Shown here: positions 51,717-60,528 of the stretch, piece by piece
Layout: each line of letters starts with the position of its first letter
How positions within the stretch are numbered: the stretch's first letter is position 1
DNA from: Desulfobaculum xiamenense
GTDB taxonomy: Bacteria; Desulfobacterota; Desulfovibrionia; Desulfovibrionales; Desulfovibrionaceae
Length of the DNA: 64,000 nucleotides
Direction: 5' to 3'
Assembly: GCF_011927665.1 (NCBI RefSeq)
Contig: NZ_JAATJA010000002.1
Location: 682,001-746,000, forward strand
Program-made: the position numbers and the translations under genes
Notes under the pieces: model-generated
What the model was told of the DNA's origin: nothing
Databases searched by the model: none
What the model saw: the letters and a program-made list of their open reading frames with translations, nothing else

Positions 51717-53426
51717 TCAGATGAGGACCGTCGAGGCGGCTTCTTCGAGGGTGGTGATGCCCTGAAGAACCTTTTCCGCGGCGTCCTGCTTCAGGGTGTG
51801 GAGCTTTCCGGCCTCCATGGCGGCGCGGGTGATGTCCGCCGACGAGGCGCGGGCCATGATCATGTCCTGAATCTGCTCGTCGATCTCCAGCACCTCGAAC
51901 ACGGCGATGCGGCCCGAGTAGCCGGTGTTCTTGCACATGCGGCAGCCCGTGCCCCGGAGGTAGGTCTGGCCGGTTTCGGGCAGGCCCATGGCGCGAAGCG
52001 CCGGTGCCGGCGGCTGGTATTCTTCGAGGCAGTGCGGGCAGTTGCGCCGCAGCAGGCGCTGGGCGATGGATACCAGCAGCGTGGAGGCCACGAGGAACGG
52101 CTCGATGCCCATGTCGATGAGGCGCGTCACCGCGCCCGACGCATCGTTGGTGTGCAGGGTGGACAGCAGGCGGTGGCCGGTCATGGCGGCCTGTACGGCG
52201 ATGCCCGCCGTCTCGCCGTCACGGATTTCGCCCACGAGGATGACGTCCGGGTCCTGCCGCAGGATGGAGCGCAGGCCGCTGGCAAAGGTCATGCCCGCGC
52301 GGCGGTTGAGCTGCACCTGCCGGATTTTCGCGACGCGGTATTCCACCGGGTCTTCGAGGGTGATGATGTTGATGTCCGGCTGGTTCAGGCGCTTGAGCGC
52401 GGCGTAGAGGCTGGTGCTCTTGCCGCTGCCCGTGGGGCCGGTGGTCAGAATCATGCCGTAGGGCTTGTGCAGCGCATTCAGGACCTTGGCGCGGTCTGCG
52501 TCGGCCATGCCGAGGTCTTCGAGATTGGCGATCTGACCGTCGCGGGCGAGCAGGCGCAGGATGATGTTCTCGCCGTGGATGGTGGGCAGGCTGGAGGCGC
52601 GCACGTGGATGTCCCGCTTCTCGAACTGGAAGGAGAAGCGGCCGTCCTGCGGGATGCGCGACACGGCGATGTCCATGTGCGCGAGAATCTTCACGCGCGA
52701 GACCAGCGGCAGGAAGTAGCTTTTGGGCGGAGCGGGAATCTCGCGCAGCTTGCCGTCCACGCGGAAGCGAAGCTGGATGTAGTTCTTCTCGGGGCTGATG
52801 TGCACGTCGCTCGCGCCTTCGCGCACGGCCTGCGAGAGGATCGAGTTCAGGAGCTTCACCACCGGAGCCTCGGAGGCCATGCCTTCGAGGGAATCCACGG
52901 CGAGGTCCTGCTCCGCCTCCGGCAAAGCGTTCTCGTCTGTCTGGATTTCCGCGTTCTCCATCGCGCCGAGCACGTCATCAAGGTCCGACTGGATGCCGTA
53001 GGTGGCGTAGGTCAGTTCCTGCAATTCGCGTTCGGTGCAGATGATGGGGTCCACTTCGAGGTTGGAGAATATCTCCACCGCGTCGATGGCGTTGATGTCC
53101 ATGGGGTCGGACATGGCGACCGTCAGCAGCCGCCCCTTGCGCTGCAGCGGCACGAGGTTGTGCTTCTGCGCGAGGTCTGCGGGCACGAGGTTTTCCGCGC
53201 CCACCTCCACGGGGTAGGTGTCCGCCTTGTAGGTGGGAATCTTGAGCTGTCTGCTGACAAGTTCCACGATCTGGGATTCCTTGAGGAACCCCTTCTGAAC
53301 GAGATACTGGCCCAGTCGCAGGCCGGAGGAGGACTGGTCCTTGAGGATGGCAGGGAGTTCCTTGTCGTCCAGAAGTCCGGCCTGAACGAGCATCTCGCCG
53401 AGTCTCATGCGTTTGCGAACAGTCAT
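51717..53426 (-). CDS. Pilus assembly ATPase (PilB/GspE/MshE)
   Basis: 569 residues. N-terminal GspE-N domain (about 1-150, with LGEMLVQAGLL and LGQYLVQKGFL repeats that bind c-di-GMP in MshE-type proteins). Walker A GPTGSGKST (about 330), Asp-box LEDPVEYR, Walker B DPDVILVGEIRD, His-box GHRLLSTLHTND. Zinc-binding CPHC and CRMC pairs near residues 458 and 490 mark assembly rather than retraction ATPases. The duplicated N-terminal LGxxLVxxGxL pattern suggests c-di-GMP control. Confidence 0.92.
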   Translation of the reverse strand: MTVRKRMRLGEMLVQAGLLDDKELPAILKDQSSSGLRLGQYLVQKGFLKESQIVELVSRQLKIPTYKADTYPVEVGAENLVPADLAQKHNLVPLQRKGRLLTVAMSDPMDINAIDAVEIFSNLEVDPIICTERELQELTYATYGIQSDLDDVLGAMENAEIQTDENALPEAEQDLAVDSLEGMASEAPVVKLLNSILSQAVREGASDVHISPEKNYIQLRFRVDGKLREIPAPPKSYFLPLVSRVKILAHMDIAVSRIPQDGRFSFQFEKRDIHVRASSLPTIHGENIILRLLARDGQIANLEDLGMADADRAKVLNALHKPYGMILTTGPTGSGKSTSLYAALKRLNQPDINIITLEDPVEYRVAKIRQVQLNRRAGMTFASGLRSILRQDPDVILVGEIRDGETAGIAVQAAMTGHRLLSTLHTNDASGAVTRLIDMGIEPFLVASTLLVSIAQRLLRRNCPHCLEEYQPPAPALRAMGLPETGQTYLRGTGCRMCKNTGYSGRIAVFEVLEIDEQIQDMIMARASSADITRAAMEAGKLHTLKQDAAEKVLQGITTLEEAASTVLI

Positions 53427-53474
53427 GCCCCTCTCCAGGTGCTGATGTTTTTCGATGCGGGTCCGGGGCGCGGA

Positions 53475-55184
53475 TCAGGCGCCGGGGCGCGAGCCGCCAA
53501 GGGAGCGGGAAAAGCCCGCGCCGCCCAGATAGACCATGTTCTCGGCCTTGCCGTCCAGAAGGCGTGCATTGTCCCGCAGGGACTGGGGCAGGCGCGCCAT
53601 GGCGGCGCGGGCCTCGACCGGCGAGGTGAATGCATCGCGCAGGACCACGCTGAAGGCGAGGCCTTCGCGCGGGGTCCAGTGGCTCAGGATGCGGCAGTCG
53701 TCGGGCGCGGACGGCAGCAGGGCATAGGCCTCGCGTAGCGTGCCCGCACGGTTCAGTTCAATCCATGTGTGACGGGAGAATTCCCCCGCCGGATAGGTCG
53801 CCACGCAGGGGAAGCGCAGGGCGCTACCGGGCGTGATGACGTTGGGATCGCGGAGTTGCCCGTTGGCTTCGAGCACGTGGGCGAGGTCCGCGGTGTCGTA
53901 TATTCCGTAGACGCGGGCCATGATGAGCGACAGCTTGTCGCGCGGGGCGACGACGATGCAGCCCAGTTGGCGGGGAGGTTCGAAGTCCTGCGCCGTGTCC
54001 TCGCGCATGTCCTGTGCGGGCAGTGGCGCAGGGTGCGTGGCGGCAGTATCCTGACTGATCCCGGTCGCTGCGAGGTCGCGTCCGTCCGGGGACGGCGTCG
54101 CCCGCAGGGCGGGAAGCGCGGACATGGTTGCCTCGGCCGGTGCGGGAAGTGTCCCTTCGAGCGCCGGAGTGCCGTGGGGACGCTCCAGACCGTTCGCCGT
54201 TGTGTCGGCTGTCAGTTGGGGAGCTGTCGTGATGGCGACTTCGGTCCATCCGTTCACGCGCTCGATCATTGGCCTGCGGACCTCGGGAAAGGCGAGCATC
54301 GCCGCCCCGATGGCGATGACCACGAGTGCCGCGGCAGCCCATCTGGGCAGTCCGCGCTTGTGGCGTCGTGGCATATTGCGTGCGCAGGACCGGACCATCG
54401 CCGCGTCAGCGGTGGTCTTGTTCTGGAGGATGAGCGCGAGGATGACCTTGTGGCAGAGGTTTATGATCTTGCGCGGATGCCCGCCCGTGGCCATGTGCAG
54501 AGCCGCAAAGGCCCCGCGCGAGAAGATGATCGGCTCCGCATAGCCCGCCTTGGCGAGGTCGATGCGGTGGCGGACCATTTCGGTGGTTTGGGCGAGGGTG
54601 AGCGGTTCGAGGAGAATGCGCTCGTTGATGCGATCCTCCACGTTGCGCATGGCGGCGAGCAGCTCGTCGAACTCCGGCTGGGCGAAGATGACGATTTGCA
54701 GCAGCTTGGCGTCGTTGGTCTCGTAGTTGAGCAGTTCTCGGAGCAGTTCGAGGCATTCGGGGCTGATCTTCTGCCCCTCGTCCACGATGAGCACCACGAT
54801 GCGCCCCTGATCCACCGCCTTGGTGAACAGGGTGTTCTTGATGCGCTCCTTGATCTCCCATTCCGATGCGTCCGGCGGGGCGGGCGCGTCGGTCAACATG
54901 GCGTGCAACTGCCCCAGAAGCTCCGCCGCGGAGCCGAATGCCGGGTCGAGGATGAGGTGGGTCTCGATGCCTTCCACGTCCAGACAGCGCAGAAGCTGTC
55001 TGCACAGGGTGGTCTTGCCGAGACCGACCTCGCCCAGCACCACGTTGAGTCCGCGGCGGAGCCTGAGGGCGATTTCCAGCCGATTCAGGCAGTTCGCATG
55101 CCCCTCGGACCGGAAGAAGAAATCCGGGTCCGGGGTGTTGGAGAACGGCTCCCTTCCGAAGCCAAGTATGCCGTAGTAGTCCAT
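53475..55184 (-). CDS. ExeA/GspA/MshM-like AAA ATPase with periplasmic LysM-type domain
   Basis: 569 residues. Cytosolic AAA domain (about 1-270): opening YYGILGFGREPFSNTPDP, Walker A GEVGLGKTT (about 51), Walker B VVLIVDEGQ. One membrane helix (about 282-300) leads to a low-complexity periplasmic linker and a LysM-like domain (about 415-460, APRDKLSLIMARVYGIYDTADL). ExeA-type proteins open peptidoglycan for secretin insertion; MshM is the counterpart in MSHA pilus loci. The C-terminal 60 residues may be SPOR-like. Confidence 0.85.
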   Translation of the reverse strand: MDYYGILGFGREPFSNTPDPDFFFRSEGHANCLNRLEIALRLRRGLNVVLGEVGLGKTTLCRQLLRCLDVEGIETHLILDPAFGSAAELLGQLHAMLTDAPAPPDASEWEIKERIKNTLFTKAVDQGRIVVLIVDEGQKISPECLELLRELLNYETNDAKLLQIVIFAQPEFDELLAAMRNVEDRINERILLEPLTLAQTTEMVRHRIDLAKAGYAEPIIFSRGAFAALHMATGGHPRKIINLCHKVILALILQNKTTADAAMVRSCARNMPRRHKRGLPRWAAAALVVIAIGAAMLAFPEVRRPMIERVNGWTEVAITTAPQLTADTTANGLERPHGTPALEGTLPAPAEATMSALPALRATPSPDGRDLAATGISQDTAATHPAPLPAQDMREDTAQDFEPPRQLGCIVVAPRDKLSLIMARVYGIYDTADLAHVLEANGQLRDPNVITPGSALRFPCVATYPAGEFSRHTWIELNRAGTLREAYALLPSAPDDCRILSHWTPREGLAFSVVLRDAFTSPVEARAAMARLPQSLRDNARLLDGKAENMVYLGGAGFSRSLGGSRPGA

Positions 55185-55210
55185 GTCGTCAGCTGTCGCC
55201 TCGGGTTTGG

Positions 55211-56827
55211 CTACTGGTCACCGTTTTCGTCGTCGGTCTTCTCGTCGTATTCCTTTTCGAGCTGCTCGATGTTCTTCGTCGGAGTGCCGTCGGACCATTC
55301 GCTCAGGATGGACGGCGTGATGAAGATGAGCACCTCTTCGAGGGAATTGGACTTGCTGTCGCTGGAGAAGAGCTTGCCGACGCCCGCCACGTCCTTGAGT
55401 CCGGGAATGCCCGTGTCGCCCGTGGAGGCGCGGTGCTTGGTCAGGCCGGAAATGACGACGGTCTCGCCGTCTCGCGTGACGAGGGTGGTCTCGGTCTGCT
55501 TCTTGATGATGTAGGGATTGCCCTGCACGTTGCGGGTGAGGTCCACCTCGTCCTTCTTGACCTTGATCTTGAGCTTCATGACGTCGCTGTCGATGACGTG
55601 CGGCGTGATTTCGAGGCGCAACACGGCGTCCTTCCATTCCACGTCGGCATTCCCGGCCTCGTCCAGCGAGATGTAGGGCACTTCCGCGCCGTTCTCGGTG
55701 AATGCGGTCTGGTTGTCGAGGGTGGTGATGGACGGACTCGACAGGATGCGCAGCTTGTCGTCGCTTTCCAGCGCGGCCAACTGGGCTTCGAGAATGTTAC
55801 CGCCGATCTTGCCGAACATGAGGCCAAGCGACAGGCCCGAGCCGTCCTTGGGGAAGGTCTTGGGGATGAAGCTGGACACCATGCCGTGACCGGACAGGCC
55901 GTTATTGTTGTTGTTGAGCGTGGGCGTGGTGCCGCCGCCCTGAACGGGATCGGTGCCGACGGTGCCGCCGGTGCCGCCCGGGACGACCCACATGTTGTTG
56001 TTGTAGCCGCCCATGCCGTCGCTTTTGAAGCCGCCGCCCCACTGGATGCCCAGTTCGCGCGCGGTGTCGCTGGTGGTCTCCACGATGTGGGCCTTGAGCT
56101 TGATCTGGCGGCTAGGCCGGTCCAGATGCTCCACCAGCTTCACGATGCGGCGGACGTCCTCCGGGATGGCCTGCACGACGAGGGCGTTGGCCTGCGTGTC
56201 GACCTCCACGGTACCACGGGCCTTGCCCTCGCCATCCTGCGTGAGCATCTTGCCCAGATACTCCTGAAGGCTGGCGGCCTCGGCGTAGCGGATATTGAGC
56301 ACGGTGGTCGCCAGCGGCTGGCGATTCCTGAGGGCGTTGAGCTTGATGGAGGTTTCGAGATCCTCCGGCGTCATCACGCGCAGGATGTCGCCTTCCCACT
56401 CGTAGGCGAGGCCGTTGGTCTTGACGATGCTCTTGAATATCTCGTTCCACGGCTGGTTGACGATGTTCACGTTGACGGAGCCGGAGACGTTGGGGCTGAC
56501 GATGATGCTCTGTCCGGCGATGCGGCCCAGCGCCTGCAGCACGGCCACGATGTTGGCGTCGTGCATGCGCAGGGAGACGACCTTGGTCGGCAGCTCCTTT
56601 TCGGCGATGACGGCCTTGTCGACCTCGGCCGGGACGAGCGGTTCGTAGGTATGCGGTTTGAAGGAGGGGGAGTGCCCTTCCGACTGGGCCGCGATGGTCT
56701 TCCACTTCTCAAGGAACTTCTCGGACTCCTTGGCCTTCTTGTCGTGGGCGCAGCCGGCGATCGCAAGGATCAGACAAAGGGCCAGGGCGCCGAGCAGAAT
56801 GGGCTTATTGCGGGATTCTCTGCGCAT
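55211..56827 (-). CDS. Secretin lipoprotein (MshL/PilQ type)
   Basis: 538 residues. Signal peptide with lipobox ILAIAGC (Cys about 26). STN-like N-terminal domain (about 80-150), secretin_N domain (about 165-245), then the channel domain to about 500 with LMFGKIGGNILEAQLAALESDDKLRILSSPSITTLDNQTA and EITPHVIDSDVMKLKI. A variable Gly/Asn-rich insertion (about 270-320) interrupts the start of the secretin core. It forms the outer-membrane pore. MshL is favoured by gene order beside MshM-like and MshE-like genes. Confidence 0.9.
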   Translation of the reverse strand: MRRESRNKPILLGALALCLILAIAGCAHDKKAKESEKFLEKWKTIAAQSEGHSPSFKPHTYEPLVPAEVDKAVIAEKELPTKVVSLRMHDANIVAVLQALGRIAGQSIIVSPNVSGSVNVNIVNQPWNEIFKSIVKTNGLAYEWEGDILRVMTPEDLETSIKLNALRNRQPLATTVLNIRYAEAASLQEYLGKMLTQDGEGKARGTVEVDTQANALVVQAIPEDVRRIVKLVEHLDRPSRQIKLKAHIVETTSDTARELGIQWGGGFKSDGMGGYNNNMWVVPGGTGGTVGTDPVQGGGTTPTLNNNNNGLSGHGMVSSFIPKTFPKDGSGLSLGLMFGKIGGNILEAQLAALESDDKLRILSSPSITTLDNQTAFTENGAEVPYISLDEAGNADVEWKDAVLRLEITPHVIDSDVMKLKIKVKKDEVDLTRNVQGNPYIIKKQTETTLVTRDGETVVISGLTKHRASTGDTGIPGLKDVAGVGKLFSSDSKSNSLEEVLIFITPSILSEWSDGTPTKNIEQLEKEYDEKTDDENGDQ

Positions 56828-57353
56828 TTCTGTCCTCGGTGAAGGTTATGATGTCCTCTCTGATGGGGACGATGATCTGTTCTCTCATGCCGCTTGCGGG
56901 ATCGGTGCGCTCCAGCCGGACCGTGTCCGGTCCAATGGTGATGATGGCGCAGCCGTTCTCGTCGACATGCTCGCCGATGCCGAATTCCTCGCCGTTTATG
57001 ATGGCGAGCTTGCGGCGGTTGAACTCGACGTAGCCGCTGTAGACGTAGTCGGTGCTGTTGGTGGTGACCACGACGTTTTCCTCCTGCCCGGCCAGGTCGG
57101 CCTTGGGCAGCTTGAGGAAGGGATCGGCCATTTCGGTGCCCTCGGCGAGCGAGAGCTTGTACATGTCCAGTTCGCTCGGGCGTTCTTTGGCAACCATGGA
57201 CCGCATATCCTTGATCATTGCCTTGAGGTCCGCGGCGGCGATGTCCTTGCCCTTGGCGCGCACGCTGGCGGTGTCCTGGAACAGCAGCGTGTAGCCGCCG
57301 TAGAGGATGGCCACCCCCATGATGCATATCAGGATGATTTCGCGTTTCTGCAT
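56805..57353 (-). CDS. Pilus alignment protein (PilP/GspC-like)
   Basis: 182 residues with one N-terminal membrane helix (about 7-25). The periplasmic part contains ADPFLKLPK and a small beta domain, YVYSGYVEFNRRKLAIINGEEFGIGE, that resembles the HR/PilP domain which docks on the secretin. It overlaps the secretin start by 23 nt. Confidence 0.75.
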   Translation of the reverse strand: MQKREIILICIMGVAILYGGYTLLFQDTASVRAKGKDIAAADLKAMIKDMRSMVAKERPSELDMYKLSLAEGTEMADPFLKLPKADLAGQEENVVVTTNSTDYVYSGYVEFNRRKLAIINGEEFGIGEHVDENGCAIITIGPDTVRLERTDPASGMREQIIVPIREDIITFTEDRNAQRIPQ

Positions 57354-57370
57354 GCTGGTTCCTCCGGCGG

Positions 57371-57904
57371 CTAGCCGTTATCCACGGCCACCCAGGCCTT
57401 GAGTTGGAAGCTCGTGACACCGGGGCCTTCCGTCACGCGCATGCGCTCGATGTCGCGCAGATAGGGCAGCGCGCCGAGTTCCACGTAGAAGTCGCGAAAA
57501 TCGCCGAGACCGCCGGTGACGGTGATGTCCACGGCCATGCGGCCCTCCTCCAGCGCCAGCGACAGCGGGTCGCAGTTCACGCACTGTGGGAGGAGGTTGC
57601 AGCTGCGGGCCAGAGCAGTGATGTCCGGCTTGACGCCTTCGATGTCCCCCGTGGCGAGTGTGGTTGACTCGGGAAGGGGCAGTGAGGATGCCCGGGTTTT
57701 GAGGCTGCTCACGAATTCCGCATACAGCGGGTGCAGTATCTGCTGGCGTTGGCGCACGGATTCTGCGCGCTGCGTCTCGCGGCGGATGTCCTTCGTGCGG
57801 GTCGCCGTGCGCAGGTTGAAAAGCGTGAAGAACACGGCCAGCACCGCGAGGCACACCAGCCCCCGTACCAGATTGCTTTTGTGGAGAGTCTGTGTCTTGC
57901 GCAT
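57371..57904 (-). CDS. Pilus assembly protein PilO-like
   Basis: 177 residues. One N-terminal membrane helix (about 14-31), a coiled-coil region (about 35-75), and a ferredoxin-like C-terminal domain ending DITVTGGLGDFRDFYVELGALPYLRDIERMRVT, a typical PilO block. Two cysteines (LLPQCVNCD) form a CxxC in the periplasm. It works with PilN and PilP in the inner-membrane alignment complex. Confidence 0.8.
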   Translation of the reverse strand: MRKTQTLHKSNLVRGLVCLAVLAVFFTLFNLRTATRTKDIRRETQRAESVRQRQQILHPLYAEFVSSLKTRASSLPLPESTTLATGDIEGVKPDITALARSCNLLPQCVNCDPLSLALEEGRMAVDITVTGGLGDFRDFYVELGALPYLRDIERMRVTEGPGVTSFQLKAWVAVDNG

Positions 57905-57909
57905 GGCCG

Positions 57910-59958
57910 CTACCTCTGGACGTTGACGTGCAGGATGAAGTGCAGTCCGCTTTCGGCGGCCGGGCCGATGGCCTCGCGGCTGTGGATCATGGGATCGGCG
58001 AACAGCGGCGAGTTCTGCAGTTTGACGATGTATGACGCGAGGATGGAATCCTTGGCGTCACCGCCTTGCGTGATGCGCCCCTCAAGGATGAGCAGCCTCG
58101 GTTCGTCGATGGCGGCGTTGTGTCCGCGAGCCTTGCCCTTGGCGGGCTTGGCCGTGTCGCTCGGCCTGCCGATTTCGAGATCCAACTTGGTCAGCCGGAT
58201 GTTGGACGGCGTGAGTTTTGACACTTCGCTTAGGACGGCGAGGCCCTCGTACTTTTCAGCCAGTGCCTTGAGGTTGCGCTGCTTGGTCTGGACCTGGGAG
58301 GCCAGCTTGAGCAGGAGTTGCTCGTCCACCGGCGGGGCGTAGGCCGCTATCTCCGCGTTGATGGCGTCGAGGTGCGCCTGCTCGGAGGAGGCGACGCCCG
58401 TCTGCCATGCGAAGAGTCCGACGAGCAGAGCCGCCGCGCCGAGGAAGGACGAGTAGACCATCCGTGTCTGACGCGCGGACTGCCACGCCTTCTGCTTGTC
58501 TTTGTAGGTGAAGAGCAGGTTCGGCGTGTGGGCGTTGTCCGACATGGCAAGCGCCGCGGTGATGTTGAAGGTCATGCGCTCGGCGAGATCGCTCGGCGGC
58601 GTGACGCCCTGCAGGGCGACCTCCCCGGCGGCGAGCGGATCGAAAAATCCGCACTCGATGTTGAGCTGCGTGGCGAGGAAGTTTTTCATGGGCGCGCTGG
58701 CCGCCACCTGTCCGGACAGGAAGATGTGCCCGACGGGATCGCCGCCTTCGGTGTTCACGTAGTGCTCGAAGGTCCGCTCTATCTGCCTGACGAGACGGTC
58801 GAGGGCGCTACTGATGGCGGTAAGGAGAGCGTCGGCATCCATTTCCGCACCCGGAACGTCTGCCCCGATGGGCGTGCCAAGCAGGCGGGCCATGATCAGA
58901 TCGCGGGCCTGATCCGGCGTGAGCGTCGGCGCGGCCTCGCGCACGGGTTCCGGCTGGGCCGGCGTGGCGGGCTGGGCGGTTTCCAGTTCGAGAATGGGCG
59001 CGATCTCGATCTCGGCCGGTTCGGTTTCCGGTTCGAGTTCGAGTTCGAGAAGCGGAACCTCCGCGTCCTCCATGCCGACCGGTTCGGGAGCCGGAGGCTG
59101 GACGGTGGGCGGCGTGTAGTTGGCCTGAAGTTCGTCGACCATGCTGCCGAGCCCGGCCTTGATGCCGCGGCTCATGACGAGGTTGCCGTGATCGAAGATG
59201 TCGATGCGCGACCAGTTGCGGCCGATGAAGACCGAGGCCGCGGTGGCCGCGCCGTGGGTGATGCCCGTTGTGCGGCATGCCGTCTGGAGCGCCAGCGGCG
59301 GGATGGTGGCACCGGTCAGCGTCAGCCCCGCACCTTCGACGAGGTCGCGGATGCGGCGCAGCGCTGCATGCGGGATGGTGTAGGCCAGTGCCTGAAGCTT
59401 CGGGACGCCCTTGTCGATGACCTCGCCCTGGATTTCGAAGTCCAGAAGCGTTTCGGCCTCGTTGAGCTGCTTGTCGCGCCGGGCGGCCCAGTAAATGGTT
59501 TCCGATTCGCGTTTCTTGGGCACGCGCGGCACGCGGACCCGCCAGAGGTCCGCTTCGGCGGTGGGCACAAGTGCCCAGACCTCGGGCTTGCCCGAGCCTG
59601 CGCTTGCCGCGTTGACCTGCGTTCGGAGAAATTCCGGAAATCCCGGTGTGCCGGGGCCGGATTGCGGAGGATATTGAGCTTCCCGGAACGAGCGCAGGAC
59701 ATGTCGTCCGCCGGAGCGTTCCATTGAGACGATGCGAAGGCAGTCATGGGCGATGTCGAGACCGACGATGATGCCTTTGCCCTTGGTGGGAAGCAGTCCC
59801 TTCCGCGTGTCCCTTGTCGGCACGGAAGCCTTGACGTCGCGAGACGTCTGCCGTGTGGGCTGCCGGGTGGCGTCGTCGCTTGCGGCATGCACGGTAGACC
59901 CCTCACGGATCGTCTGCAACAGGCGTTCCGTGGAGCTGTTTTCGGATCGAGTCGCCAA
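57910..59958 (-). CDS. PilM-PilN fusion protein
   Basis: 682 residues from a TTG at 59958, supported by GGAGGGGG upstream. An extended N-terminus (about 1-60) precedes an actin-like PilM domain (about 62-490): IIVGLDIAHDCLRIVSM, later IGRNWSRIDIFDHGNLVMSRGIKAG, interrupted by an acidic Pro/Glu-rich linker (about 275-330). A single membrane helix (about 520-540) and a PilN-like periplasmic domain complete the protein. PilM and PilN are usually separate proteins that bind each other; here they are joined, similar in plan to GspL. Confidence 0.82.
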   Translation of the reverse strand: MATRSENSSTERLLQTIREGSTVHAASDDATRQPTRQTSRDVKASVPTRDTRKGLLPTKGKGIIVGLDIAHDCLRIVSMERSGGRHVLRSFREAQYPPQSGPGTPGFPEFLRTQVNAASAGSGKPEVWALVPTAEADLWRVRVPRVPKKRESETIYWAARRDKQLNEAETLLDFEIQGEVIDKGVPKLQALAYTIPHAALRRIRDLVEGAGLTLTGATIPPLALQTACRTTGITHGAATAASVFIGRNWSRIDIFDHGNLVMSRGIKAGLGSMVDELQANYTPPTVQPPAPEPVGMEDAEVPLLELELEPETEPAEIEIAPILELETAQPATPAQPEPVREAAPTLTPDQARDLIMARLLGTPIGADVPGAEMDADALLTAISSALDRLVRQIERTFEHYVNTEGGDPVGHIFLSGQVAASAPMKNFLATQLNIECGFFDPLAAGEVALQGVTPPSDLAERMTFNITAALAMSDNAHTPNLLFTYKDKQKAWQSARQTRMVYSSFLGAAALLVGLFAWQTGVASSEQAHLDAINAEIAAYAPPVDEQLLLKLASQVQTKQRNLKALAEKYEGLAVLSEVSKLTPSNIRLTKLDLEIGRPSDTAKPAKGKARGHNAAIDEPRLLILEGRITQGGDAKDSILASYIVKLQNSPLFADPMIHSREAIGPAAESGLHFILHVNVQR

Positions 59959-60528
59959 AATCCCCCTCCGTTTCAGCGGACTTTTCTGGTGGAAGAACCT
60001 TCCTTGTTGACGTGTGGCGCCGTTGAGTCCGCCAGATCACGAAGCAACGGCTGGTCCACTATCATGAGTCATGCCCGCTCACAACCGATGCCCCTCAAAC
60101 ATCGGAAATGAACGATATGGTACGTCTATTACATATGTATTGGGAACAGTGTCAATGCCCAAAATGCGCAACAACCTGTTGTTTCAGTGAAAAATGGCCG
60201 GAGTTGGGCGTTTTTGGGGTTGAACTCGTTTGAAACCAACCTGTTATCTCGTGTATGTATGATGCTTTGACTGGTTTGTTGCATATTGGGTATTCCGGCG
60301 CATGGCAAAATCAACCATTGCTTATGGAGTTGCGTTGCATTCAGTCGCTTACTGTGCATGCCTCGTATCGGAGTGTTGTATGCGGAATTGGCGTTGCCGG
60401 TGGGGCGTCTTCGGGGTGACGATGGGATTTGCGCACAGCGCCCTGCCTCTGATACGCAGGGAATGATTCTTGTAAGGGGTTGGACCGAAGGCGGATGACC
60501 CGCCATGTTTCGATCCACAGAGGTGACG
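59959..60528. other. Divergent control region, pilus assembly operon versus kinase
   Basis: 570 bp, AT-richer than its surroundings. It holds a candidate sigma-54 promoter for the PilM-PilN operon and a 14-nt palindrome AACAACCTGTTGTT (60170-60183) that could be an operator. A run of similar ACCTGTT motifs (also near 60,236) may be a repeated binding site. No gene or RNA gene recognised. Confidence 0.45.
60043..60058 (-). promoter_or_regulatory. Candidate sigma-54 promoter of the pilus assembly operon
   Basis: On the - strand TGGACCA-GCCG-TTGCT has GG and GC at canonical spacing and a perfect TTGCT, though the -24 half departs from TGGCAC. The start would be about 75 nt before the PilM-PilN start. 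Confidence 0.45.
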
